NCBI GenBank assembly: GCA_031835245.1
Contig: JAVKOQ010000109.1
Location: 1 to 64,000 of the forward strand
Source: Balamuthia mandrillaris
Taxonomy: Eukaryota; Discosea; Longamoebia; Balamuthiidae
Reading direction: 5' to 3'
DNA: 64,000 bases
Under the pieces are notes generated by a model. The model was not told the origin of the DNA. It was given only the letters and a program-made list of their open reading frames with translations, and did no database searches. The position numbers and the translations under genes were made by a program. Shown here piece after piece: positions 37,714 through 48,475 of this stretch (the stretch's first letter is position 1; every line of letters begins with the position of its first letter).

Positions 37714-38626
37714 ACAATAATACGCGAATAAGAGGCCTGAACAGAGCAAGAGATAAAGCGTCCATTAACACACTCTCTCTCTCCCTCCCCCCCTCCCTTT
37801 CTGCAAAGGTATTGGACCAAAGACAGCCCTGAAGCTGATCAAAAAGCACAGAACCATTGAAGCTGTTCTAAAGACATTAGACCCAAAGAAGCAACCCATC
37901 CCCGAGAACTTCAATTACGAAGGAGCCCGAGAGCTGTTCAAACAACCGGAAATCACAAACCCAGATGAGATCGAGCTCAAATGGACAGAGCCCGATGAAG
38001 AAGGCTTACTTCAATTCTTGGTGGTGGAGAAGGGCTTCAACGAGGACAGAGTGAGAAAGGGCATTGCCAAACTCAAGAAACTAAAGGGCGGAGCAGTGCA
38101 GGGAAGATTAGACTCCTTCTTTGGTGCTCCCAAGAGGAAAACTCTCCTCTCTTCTGCAACTGCAAGTGCGAAGAACAGCGTAAAAGCAGAAGTTAAAGAA
38201 GAAGGAGAAGCCAAAGGAAAAGGAAAGGAGAAGGAAGAAAAGGGTGTGGATGAGGATGATGATGACGATGATGAAGAGGAAGAAGCTATTGCTCTCTCCG
38301 ATGCAACCAAGTCAGAGACAGAAGAATCAGAGGGAGAGGGCGGCTCAACGACACAGAAAATAGGAACGGCAACCGTTGTTCCTGATGCGGCCGTTGGCTC
38401 GAAGCGTAAACGCCCCTTACATCCATTCTTCCAAAGAACACTAGCCGCAGCAAGTAAACAACATTCGCAACCACAGCAACTATCAAAAATTAAAACCGAA
38501 CTGGTCAAAACAGAGAAACAGGAGCACGAGGAAGAGAATGAAGAACAGCAAAACAGCGAGCAACCAGCAAAGAGACAACGTAAACGCCCGCGAGTCATCA
38601 AGGAAGAAGACGAAGAAGACGATTGA
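36855..38626 (+). CDS. FEN1: flap endonuclease 1
   Basis: FEN1 is a structure-specific 5' flap nuclease of Okazaki-fragment maturation and long-patch base excision repair. Exons 36855-37042, 37109-37641 and 37809-38626 give 512 residues. All seven metal-binding acidic residues are visible: the Asp of KVAIDAS, of YVFDGKAP, two Glu in EAPCEAEAQ, two Asp in TEDMDAL and the Asp in CDYCDT. The helical arch ([19 protein letters not shown]) and H2TH part ([14 protein letters not shown]) are present, as is the PCNA box QGRLDSFF. After the box comes a tail of about 140 residues, acidic then Lys/Arg-rich ([13 protein letters not shown]); most FEN1 proteins stop near 380. The ATG choice is fixed because MGIKGL must be the N-terminus for the active-site glycine. 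It is the parent-like copy of the relic at 3125-4338. Confidence 0.97.
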
Positions 38627-38892
38627 ACAACAGAAGCTACAACAGAGAGAAAAGAGTTTGTTTTCTTTTTCCTGCGAGTAAATGAGAGCAAAAACAAAAG
38701 CATTCAATATGTATCCGATGATGGCGCTGAGTGCAGTTCCTAGCCGGAAGGACAAGAGGACACCTCGCTGAAAGGCAATCCCAAATTATTTACACACTGG
38801 CATTTATTCATTCCCGCATTTACATCATGCCAAGACCTGCTTTAACGCCTTCTTCGTCTCCTTCTCAGTTGTTTTTTAAGAAACTCATGGTA

Positions 38893-39555
38893 TCACGTTT
38901 GTTCGTCGGCCGCAGAAGCTGATAAAAAGGGCGGTTGGTCGTCAATGTTGTTTGTGGATTGGTAATTCATAAGTTCTTCTTCACTTCCACTTGTTTCTTT
39001 GCTCTCTATTGAGCATTGCTCTTGGTCGTTAATCTTCTGTTCCCCTTCTTCTCCGTCATCATCGTCGCTTTCCATCACCACAAATCGTTGCAACCGACGC
39101 ATCAACATTTCCACTTCTTCCACATTCATCTCTTTTGCGTTCTTTTCTTGAAGTGTTCGCATCATCTTCTCATCATCCACTTCTTCCTCTTTCTTTGCTA
39201 AGTTTTGTGTGAAGGAAAGCAAAGTTTGAGTGCCGCGATGCTTCTGGAAAGGCTCCGAAAGTAAGCGATGTTGCGAGACGGTCAAACATTTGCCCGTCTT
39301 TTTCATGTATACCCAACTTTTCTCTCCTTCGTCATCGTCTTCCTCGGACTCGCTCTCTCGGTCATAGTCATCCAAATCCATTTCTTTTTGTTGATGTGCT
39401 TTTCGTTTCTTATCTTCTTCTTCTTGTTCTTTTTTATCTTGTTCGTTCATCAGTTCGTTAAAAGCTTTTGGATCTTGTAATCCTCTTTTTAAGTGTTTGG
39501 TAATAGCAAACAAAATGTAAGAGAGGAAACAAAGAAAAAGGAAAACAAACAGCAA

Positions 39556-39586
<31 letters not shown>

Positions 39587-40335
39587 AGAAGAAGAAGAAG
39601 AAGAAGAAGAAGGGAAGAGGGAGAAGACTGTTAAATAAAGAAGGAAGAACATACAGCTGAAAGTCTTGAGGACTGATGTCCAGCACAGAAGGACCAATGT
39701 TTTCGATGAAAGACATGGCCGACAGGAAGTTGATAAAATAATAACTTGGCTCAGAAAGCATGCGAGAGGAATGCCGGAAGTGCAGAATATATCTTCACCA
39801 ATATGAATAAAACGATTAATAGACAGTAACAACTGAAGGACAAACAAGAGACGGTAAAGAAGGAAGAGGAGAGCGCGAGAAGAAATACTGACTTCATGTT
39901 CGAATGCAGAAACGGAGGATTTGCTCGTAGAATAAGGAAGATGAGAGCGGGAAGAAAGTCATCAGCGCCAGGAAGGTCGTTCTTGGAACAAAAGGTCCTC
40001 AACACACTCAACACGCCTTTGCTGCACCGCAGCAAACACGCCAGCTTTTCTTGCGGCGTTCTCTTTGAATTCATCATAAATAGTTCTGCAGATACCACAG
40101 CATAAGAACAAGGACAAGACGCAAAAGGACAAGAAGAGCATGCACCTTCTTTAGCAGAGTCCCAAAGACCAACGTCATCGTAGCTTCTTGGAAGGGACAA
40201 ATGGCGTGGTCTTAAAAACTGTAACCGAAAAATCTTGTCATGTAAAGCTTCATCTTGTGCAACTGCTTCCTCCGTTGCTAGAAATAGTCTTTCGACGTAA
40301 ACATTTGTTTATCAGTTCCCAAGAAAACGAAAACC

Positions 40336-40366
<31 letters not shown>

Positions 40367-41650
40367 TACTTGTCATGCAAATGTTCTGTGATATATCTCT
40401 CCAGACAGTCAACAACGAGAATGTCGGCGTTAAATGTTGGTAAATTATCTTTCCATGCAGGATGCGATCTAATGGTTGGCCTCAACTTGCTAATAGTTTG
40501 TTGAACAACCTCTCCTTGTTTCTCCAAAGTCACGTCCGGTGGCATTGGAAAGTCTTGTAAAAACCTGAAGAAAATGAAAATAAGCATAAATGAAGAACAA
40601 CAAGTAAAGAAGAAGAGGAAAAATATAAAGAAGAAGAAGAAGAAGAAGAAGAAGAAGAACAAGACGGAGAAGAAGAAGAAGAGGAAGAAGAAGAATATAA
40701 AGAAGAAGAGCCATAAGCAGGAGGAAAGAAGCAAGAAGCAAGAAGCAAGAAGGAAGAAGCGAAAATTAAAAAAAAAAAAGAAGACAGGAAGGAGAAAGGA
40801 GAGAAGGCCAATACTGAGAGATCTGCTGCAGAACGTCAGCAGCAGCAGGACCATTCAGCTGCTGCAAGAACTGGTTCCAGGCCACCTCCGACAGCAGCAA
40901 GGGCATGCCCTCCTCCGTCATCAACATCTGCTCGTCCTCCTTCGGCACCGCAGCAGCGGCCCAAAAGAGCTGGGTGAGGGCGGAGGGGGCCTGCGGGGCG
41001 TAGCCCTTCAACCCTTGCAGGAGGCCGTTGAGCTGCTGAGGCACGAACATGAGGGAGGCCGTCATCATGGAGGAGGAGGTGGAGAGGGCGGCATAAGGGG
41101 AGGGAAGCGGAATGAGTGGAGAATAATAGAACGCAGAGGTGACGGCTGAGGAAGAAGCAGAAGCAGAAGCAGAAGTAGCAGAAGAAGAAAGAGAAGGAGA
41201 TGCGGAGGTGAGAAGAGGAGAAGAAGAGGAGGATGAGGACAGAGATTGTGGAAGGGGAGGAGGTGGTGGTGGAGGTGGAGGTGGAGTTTGGGCTGCAAAT
41301 TGGAAAGGAAGCCATCGTCGCCAAGGAGAAGTTGAAGGAGAGGCTCCTTCTCCCCCTCCTCCTATGGTTGTTGAGGTATTTTGTGAATGGGAAAGTGGAT
41401 CCTCAGCAGAGGAGGAGGAGGGGGAGGAAAAAGAAGCTCTTGCTATAGGAATGGGTGCAGAGGTGCTCTCGTTAGAGTCCTCGTTGTTATTGTTACAATT
41501 GGCTTCTTCCTCCTCCTTGTCCTCTCCCTCTTTGTTGTCCTCCTCATAGACTTTTGTCTTGTCTTCTTCTTGCTCTCCTTCTTCGTTTTGTTGTGATAGT
41601 GGTGGGAGTGGTGGTGGGTGGCTCTCCTCCTCCTCCTCGTTGTTCCTCAT
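38893..41650 (-). CDS. VPS9-domain protein (Rab5-type GEF)
   Basis: VPS9 domains catalyse GDP release from Rab5-family GTPases on early endosomes. The first exon (41650 to about 40815) is low-complexity: acidic, Ser-rich, with a ten-Pro run, then helices ending ADVLQQISQ. Following exons give FLQDFPMPPDVTLEKQ, FNADILVVDCLERYITEHLH, FRLQFLRPRHLSLP, RTPQEKLACLLRCSKGVLSV, and the diagnostic PGADDFLPALIFLILRANPP with LHSNMKYILHF. They end in SEPSYYFINFLSAMSFIENI. The Asp of GADDFLP and the Tyr of the YYF segment, needed for exchange in Rabex-5, are present. After the domain comes a highly acidic Glu/Lys tail. No UIM, A20 zinc finger, Ras-association or SH2 domain is seen, so targeting must rest on the disordered regions. 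Intron microsatellites are (GA)n on the plus strand. Confidence 0.88.
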
Positions 41651-42009
41651 TTTTTTTTCCTTTAACTTCTTTTTACTTTTTTTTTGTTGTACATCTTACG
41701 TTCGATTCCCGTCGACGACATTCTTTTTTGAAGCCTAGTACGGTGGTGCACTCCCTAATAGGTTGAACGGTTAGTTTCAGCTCGCTGTGTTGTTCTACTC
41801 TCCTCTCCTCTCTCTTCTCTTCTCTTCGTCTCTTCTCTTCTCTCCACCCTGTCACTTCTCCTCTCCTCTCTCCTCTCTCCTCTCTCCTCGCTCTGTCGCT
41901 CTGTCGCTCTCTCTCTCTTCATCGTTCTCTTCCTCACAAACCAAAAGACGTTTTGTTTTGTTGTTTGTTTTTTGTTGTTTCTTTCTTTCGTTAAATACAG
42001 TAAGTGTGC
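41651..42009. other. intergenic gap with CT-rich tract
   Basis: This 359-bp gap lies between two minus-strand genes. 41800-41930 is almost pure C/T on the plus strand (repeats of TCTCC and TCTTC). A GTTCGATTCCCGTCGACG string near 41700 resembles a tRNA T-arm but has no pairing stem (see rejected items). No gene was seen. Confidence 0.35.
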
Positions 42010-43956
42010 TCAGGCAAAGAACAGATCAGTGTCAAGAAACGAAAAGGAAGAAGAGTGGGTGGCGGAGGAAGGGGAATTAGCCCCGAATTTGGTGGAGGAG
42101 AGCAGTTCAGGAGCTACCATCGCCACTTCTTCTGCAAAATTTGCTGCTGAAGATGAGGAGGAAGAAGAAGCAGAAGCAGAAGTAGTTGGAGATGAAGGAG
42201 AAGCAGCTGAAGAAGACGATGAAGGCAAAGCAGCAGGAGGAGCCATAGGGCTAGAAGAGGCGGTAGCAGAAGAGGGGGATGGTGATGGTAACTGTGGATG
42301 GGTTATGCGTGAATTGTATTCTACTTTTTTGTTGTCATTGTTGTCTTCGACATGGTGACGAGAAGGCGGAAGTTGAGGAAGAGGAGGTTGATAATAAGAG
42401 GATGTTGATTGATGTTGCCCCGGATAGTGCGAATGGAGATTTTGGTATTGATGATTCAAAGGAACGTCCTTTGCGTGATGACGATAAGAGGCAGTCGACG
42501 TTGACTCAGGAGGATAAGAATGAGAAGGTGGATGAGACGGATTTTGAGGTAGGTGGTGATGGAGATGATTGTGTTGATCTGGATACTGATGTTGATGAGA
42601 AGGTTGCGAAGGAAGACGATGTCGATGACGCGGTGGCAAGAAGTTATACACAGGAGGAGCTCCGAACGAAACCGGTTGGGGGGAGGTTTGTTGTTGTTCT
42701 TTTTCTTCTTCTTCTTCTTTTTGTTGTTGATGTTGTCGCTGTCGCTGTCGCTGTTGGCGTTGTTGTTCTTGTTCTTCTTGCAGTACTTGTTGTTGCTCCA
42801 AAGTAGGCGTTATAGTTGCCGTACTTTCAAGACGTAGTCGATGATTGCGTGGAAAGAACAACGGAGTGTTGCTGGATTCATTTTGTACAGGAAGAGGGCG
42901 ATAATGTTGACGTTGTTGTTGCTGCTGATTAACAGGAGAACAAGAAAGAGAAGGGGAAGAAGCAGTGAAAGAGAAAACTGGTGACGAGATGTTTACACTA
43001 CGATGGCGTTCTGCCAGAGCTTTCTCATAGGATTCTCTCAACGGGGTGAAGCTTTTTATACTCTGAGAGGATACCCGCATGGTCTCCATGTGTTGTGTGA
43101 GCAACGCCACGTCATCGCGTTCAAGTAGCAGGTCAGCCACCACCTGGTCGGTGAGAAGCATGGCTGTTCCTATGTAGAGGGAGGAGTGGCGCCGAGGGCG
43201 AGAGACGTGGTGGTAGGCTCTGGCGCATTGTAGGGCTTGTTGAAAAAGTCCTATCTCTTTAAAGCATTGTACCTATTGAAAGTGTTTGTGAGAAAAACAA
43301 TCCCGGAAAAAAAGGAAGAAATAGAGAAGAGGAAAAGGGAGGGAGCATCAAGAAGAGAGAAAAAGGAACCTTGTTGGCGAGGGTGGTAAGCTGCAGGAAG
43401 AGATATAATTCAGGCGGAAATTGATGTTTCATTCGGACCAATCGTTCCTCGGTGGAGGCTAACACTCCCAATAACTCCATCAGGTCGGAGTCTGGAGCAG
43501 GGCCGGCAGGGGAAGGGCCTTTACGAAGCTTTTTTATCAGAATGGCGCACAGGGAATGAAACGCAATGGACGACGCATTCAGGGCAGCTGGAGCAGAAAC
43601 AATTTGTAAGGCACCAGGTAAGAGAACGGAAAAAGTGTGAGGGTAAGAAACAAAACGAGATAGATAACTTGAATGAAAATTCTCACCTTTCCACGTGGAT
43701 GTAGGGATAGGCAGCATTGCTTCGTGGGAAGCAGTGAGATAGAGAGGGTACTGTTGCACATCCTTCCATTCAACGTAAACCTGCTCAAGCTGTTCAAGGG
43801 AAACCTGGCCATTTAAGCTCAGCAATATTTTCAGAATGAGGCAACGGAGATAGGCCGGTGTGTGCAGGCTAGTCGTATTCTTGCGGCATATCCGCATTGC
43901 CATCTCCACCATCCTATTTAACATGAACATGAACATGAAGATTAAATATCTACGAG

Positions 43957-44001
<45 letters not shown>

Positions 44002-45880
44002 AATACAAACCAAAGAGTTTGTGTGCTGCCAGGGATGCCTTCCTCCGCAAAATAGTACTGAACGATGGAAGTCAGCGTCTCAGCAACGGAATAGTCTTCG
44101 CAGTGGGGGTCCAACTTGGTAATCATGTACTGCGCTTTCATCCAAAAGTGCTTCGCGGTTACATCGTGGCCAAGCGTGGATGCAGCTGCAAAACGAAGCT
44201 AATCAGAAAGACGACGGAGAGATAACAGAGGAAGAGAGGAGAGAGGAAGACGAGAACACGAATGAAATGAAAGAAAGACAAACCGAGAGCAAGCATGACA
44301 TAAGCACTTAGCACCAAGGGTACGTCTTGCAAGGTATGATCCTCCAAATGAGTGGTGAGCGCAAACCTAAGGTTGCCCTGATCAGCAGCGGCAGGGTCCA
44401 TGCTCGTGTAGTAAAACAGCCTCTTGAAGTAAAAGTCTCGATAGTGCCAACACTGCGAGAAGAAATGGAGATGACTATCATCGTTCCACAGTTGCGGAGG
44501 GCCAGTGCTTTGCAAGAAGGAGATGCATTGTTGTGCAAGGTGAGAGGGCCAGCGGGGTGAGGTGACATGAGGACGATGACGGCGATGTTGGTGGTGGAAA
44601 CTGTGTCCTCCTCTTGAACGAGTTAAACCCAACATCAGTGCATCATTGCTCGCTTCCATTCTGCTTCTTTTATGGCATCCACCTTCTACTTCCTCTTCTT
44701 GTTCTTCGTGTTCCTTTCCATTATAATGACTGTAGTAGCGCTCTCCTCGCGGCGTTATTTGCTGATCTCCCCTTGATGCTGGTTCATATATCGGTTGTCG
44801 CTGAACGTTAAAATAGCTTTCTTCTATTTCGCTATTGCTCTCTCTTCCATCTTGCCGCTCTTCCGCTTCTCCGCCTTCTTGTGGAGTGAATCTCTCTTTC
44901 AAGATAACCCCTTCTTCTTTCTGTTGTAGGGAGGCTTGATGGTGGAGCTGTAGGGATGGATAATCATAACTGTCACGTATGCTGTGTTGCTGTGGATGAT
45001 AACAAGGAGCTTGCGCCTGTTGGGGATGAAGAGAAGAGGAATGATCCTGAGAGGGAGGATGGGGGGTTGTCCCTGTTTCATGAATGCTGGTATGTGTCAT
45101 CTGAGAAGATAGAGGAGGAGTTGGACTAGGAGACCGTCGTTTCCTACTCTCTTGTCGTCGTGGCTGCAGTAGCTGAGGAGGAGAGGAAGTGGGAGAGGAG
45201 AAGGAGGAAGAACTAGGGGGAGAAGGAACAGCAGAAGTACAGGAGGAAATTGCGGGAGGAGAAGAAGACGGCGGGGAGGGCGCGGAAGAAGAAGAAGTGG
45301 AGGAGAGGTCATCCGACTGGGCCAGCAGGCCCAGAAGAAATGCCACTCTGTCCCGTTTCTCGGGGACGGGCAGCTCCTCGTTTTGCATGTATTCCCCAAG
45401 GCAGGAGACCAACGTCTCCTGAAAGTCCGTTAGCGGCTTGGAAGAGGGTGGCTGTTCTGCCCCGCTTTTGGCCGCTGTTGTGTTTGTGGCCGCAGGAGAA
45501 GAAGCTGCGAGCAGAGTGTCCGCTTGTTGGGAACGGGAGGAAGCGAGAGATGAAGAGAGAAAAGGGCTCGAGGCAGGAGCAGGGACATACGGCAGGCTTG
45601 GGTCCACCTGAGGTCGAAAAAACATATTGTGTAGCGGGTTCTCCTGGTCCAAAGAGGTGAAGTGATTTGCGTGCTGCGGTTGTTGTGCGGTAGAGGCGAG
45701 CGATGAGGAAGATGTGGTGGTGGTGGAGGTGGAGGGCGGTGGGGGTTCGCCGGGCTTTGTTGTTGATGCTGCCTCGCCGCTTCCCCCAGCACCACTTCTC
45801 AGGGCCTTGCCCCGTTCATCCTGGGGAGAGCTTCGCACAGCGAACTCAAATAATTTCTCCACGGGGATCCCCACAAACAT
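42010..45880 (-). CDS. large Ser/Pro/Gln-rich protein with helical domain, regulator-like
   Basis: Not firmly assigned. The first exon (45880 to about 44285) encodes a short N-terminal helix (MFVGIPVEKLFEFAVRSS) and about 430 residues of Ser/Pro/Gln/His-rich sequence with a basic cluster (RRQESRKRRSPSP). A helical block follows (RWPSHLAQQCISFLQS, DFYFKRLFYYTSMDPAAAD, AYVMLALAAASTLGHD, KHFWMKAQYMITKLDPHCED, RMVEMAMRICRKNTTS), continuing through several exons to a last exon with QVVADLLLERDDVALLTQHM and a Gln/Pro/Ser-rich tail. The order of paired helices with W/M/Y spacing recalls the middle homology region of fungal-type transcription regulators, or a TPR-like fold. No zinc cluster or other DNA-binding motif is visible. 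Exon joins from 44285 down to 43161 keep one frame. Confidence 0.55.
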
Positions 45881-46625
45881 CCTTGTTGTGTTCCTCTGGT
45901 TGGGGGATCTTTTCGCTTTTGTTTTTTTTTTTTGTGGGTTGTCTGACGATGGGGAAAAAAAAGTAATAAAGAGGGGGATGCCTTGCTACAGTGGATGCTC
46001 CTCCTGGGAAAGGGGGTGAAACTTTCGTTGGGCAGACACGAGGGCTTGATGAATGAAAAAAAAAAATAAAACACCCAACAACAAGATCCTTCCGCGTACG
46101 TTTGAGAAGCTTTCTGCTTTCTCCCTCTCTCTCTCTCCGAAACGTTCCTCTCTGTCCCCCAATTTTTTTCAACAACAAGAAAAGGAAGGCCTTCCCGCAG
46201 CGCGAACGTTGCTGACCCGTTTCCCCGCGGCTCTGTTCCCCGCAACCCTTTTTCTGCTTTTTTCTGAGATCTACCAGAAAGGAAATTTAAATCTTTCCTT
46301 TTGTCACCTAGGTTTCTGGATAGGCCAATGCGGTGAGTTTCTCAATCACTGGCCATTTAGATCGATATCACGGAGTAATGTCGCTCAAATAGGAGCTGAT
46401 CTGCCTTCAAAGAAATGCTGTGATCCATCGCTCCCATTGGGTGATGGGTTGAGAATAATTACCTTAAAGTGATAAATCTCAACGGTGGAGATGACAGCAA
46501 ACCACTCAGTGCAACTTGTTAAAAACTTTTTGTGGTGCCACGTCAGGTTCTCCATGGGTTTGCAGCTTTCGAGCAGCCATCCTTCACGCTTGAAAAACTG
46601 AGTAGTGGAGTGGAGGAGGGCAAGC
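45881..46625. promoter_or_regulatory. divergent promoter region, 745 bp
   Basis: This gap separates the minus-strand regulator-like gene from the plus-strand questin-oxidase-like gene. It contains poly-T/A runs near 45920-45960 and 46050-46070, a (CT)n near 46122-46137 and a GGCCAATG box at about 46323. I saw no gene and neither recurrent palindrome. Confidence 0.4.
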
Positions 46626-48252
46626 ATGTGGAGCGAAACAACAGCGAGAGAGGACGGGGAGCGAAAGCGGACGCTCTCTCGCTTGCTGGCCCTCAACAGG
46701 GAGAGCTACCACATCGAGTATCATGGCTACCTGTCCAACCACATGTCGCATGGCCTGGTGGCCCTCTATAAGCTCGGAGGTTTGCTCGCCTTCTTTGTGT
46801 GCTTTGCCCCTTTCACACGCACCCTCCCTCCTAGATCTCTCTCTCTCTCTCTCTCTCACTCTCACGAACACCCCTTCTTGGTGTGCTTTGTCCCTTTGCT
46901 CACACTCACACACTCTCTCACTCTCACTCTCACTCTCTCTCTCTCTCTCTCACTCACTCTCTATTTGCTCTTGTTTTGTGGACATAGCTCCCAAAGCACG
47001 TCTGGAAGAGTTCTTTGAGATGTACGCCCAAAAGTTGGACCCAAGCATACCTTCCACCTCGTTCGTCCACCAAAACAACTGGAGGGACTGTGTTGGCCAC
47101 AAGAAGTTCGTTATGCACGCATGCTATTCCATTGTGTCCATTGTTTTGTGTTCACTTACGTTTGCTTTGTGGAATAGGTACTACACTGACTTCATCGAGT
47201 TCTTTTATGACCAGATAAAGCAAAAAGGCTCCAACGCTGTTGTACGTCCTTCTTCCCTGTGTTCTCACTCTCTTCTTGCTCTTCCTCTTCACTTTGCCTC
47301 GTTTTCCTCTGTCCTTGTTTCTTCCTTTTTTTTTGCTTCTTGTTGTTCGTTATTTCCATTTATTTAACAAAACAAAAACGATATACAGATAAACGAGTAC
47401 GTGCCATTTCTCTTGAAAGGCCTGATAGGATCGGCCTTTCATGGTCTCATTCAACTGGGATATGCCCTAGAAGCAGCCGATGACATTGATGACGAAGATG
47501 CCAACGACCACAACATCGCTGAAGGCATCGCTTACATTGCCTATTGCTTTAAGTCATGCGGTCAAGTCCAACTTAACGCTCAAACGGGTCAATCATCCTC
47601 TCGTCGCTCCAACCCGTTCATGCTCCTGACAGAACTACAATCTGATCCTATGTTTGATGACTTGTTCTCCAAGGAAGAAGCATCCTTGGGTTTCCAGTCA
47701 CGAGTCAGACGGATCACCCAAGAGAGCTATCAACAATACCTTCGCAAGTACGACCTCGAGTTGCCTGCTGCCTTGACCGATGAGTCAGAGACAGCGGAAG
47801 AAGAGCTCCTTCAGCTCTTCTCCACTACTGTGCTAAAGGTCTTTGCCTCTGAAGGTTGCCAGCAGTTCTTCCTTCTGCACTTGGTAACCGCCATGAGAGC
47901 CCTCAAGCGTGTGGTGCAGCAGTTGAAGCAGCATCAGGATAAGCTCTTGGCTTTCCTGTACTTTTGGAGAGCCTGCGTCTGTGCTTATATCGCTGTGGAC
48001 AGGCCAACAGTGGCGGATGTAAGCGACACGGGCGCCGAGTATGTGGGCCAGCTCGATGCGGAGGAGGACGAGGAGGAGCAGTGGGCGGAGCTCATTCAGA
48101 AAGTGATCCAAAGTGACGATGAGCACTTGATCAAGCTGGTGTTTGTGTGCAAGACGGAGAGCGAGGAAACGGGCTCTCACGAGGTGTTGTACCGACACAC
48201 TGCCCTGGTTGCCCACAAACGCTTCGAGGCTCGCGGTGGATGGGAGTTCTGA
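46626..48252 (+). CDS. questin-oxidase-like protein (DUF4243 type)
   Basis: A 399-residue protein from four exons (46626-46779, 46988-47105, 47178-47241, 47389-48252). Features: YHIEYHGYLSNHMSHGLVAL then LGAPKARLEEFFEMYAQKLD, and later GLIGSAFHGLIQLGYALEA with the conserved AFHG-LI-LGYA motif, plus His residues spread through the helical domain. The family includes fungal AflY/GedK-type Baeyer-Villiger-like oxidases of polyketide pathways and many uncharacterised proteins. No polyketide genes lie nearby, so a general oxidoreductase role is as likely. The frame is unambiguous: every splice joins in phase and restores LGA-PKARL. It ends in TGA, then a 223-bp gap to MAN2C1. Confidence 0.85.
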
Positions 48253-48475
48253 CGCTCCATGCGGTGGCCCCTATTCTTCCCCCAGCCTTTCTTCTTTTGT
48301 AAATAAAAATGACATCAACACATACCTGATAAGGGAATTGTGACGTCGACTGCTCGCGGAAAAAGGAAAAGTGACGTCATATCATACTGGATAAGGGAAT
48401 TTTGACGTCACCTTTCAAAAACTTTTCGTGGGCCGCTAAGAAAAAGAGAGAGCGAAAGGGAGAGAGAGAAAGCAA
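48253..48475 (+). promoter_or_regulatory. MAN2C1 upstream region with clustered TGACGTCA sites and a duplicated 20-bp element
   Basis: Within about 100 bp there are TGACATCA (48310-48317), TGACGTCG (48341-48348), TGACGTCA (48372-48379) and TGACGTCA (48403-48410). Two of these sit in a repeated block: GATAAGGGAATTGTGACGTC (48328-48347) and GATAAGGGAATTTTGACGTC (48390-48409) differ at one base and are 62 bp apart. The last site is 65 bp before the MAN2C1 ATG. Confidence 0.6.

Noticed and set aside
41697-41720. tRNA-like T-arm string GTTCGATTCCCG
   Set aside because: The five bases on each side of the loop do not pair, and no acceptor, D or anticodon arm can be built around it on either strand.
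42279-42837. Plus-strand frames rich in acidic or Val/Leu residues
   Set aside because: They are complements of the Ser/Pro/Gln-coding last exon of the minus-strand gene; their composition follows from the codon repeats.
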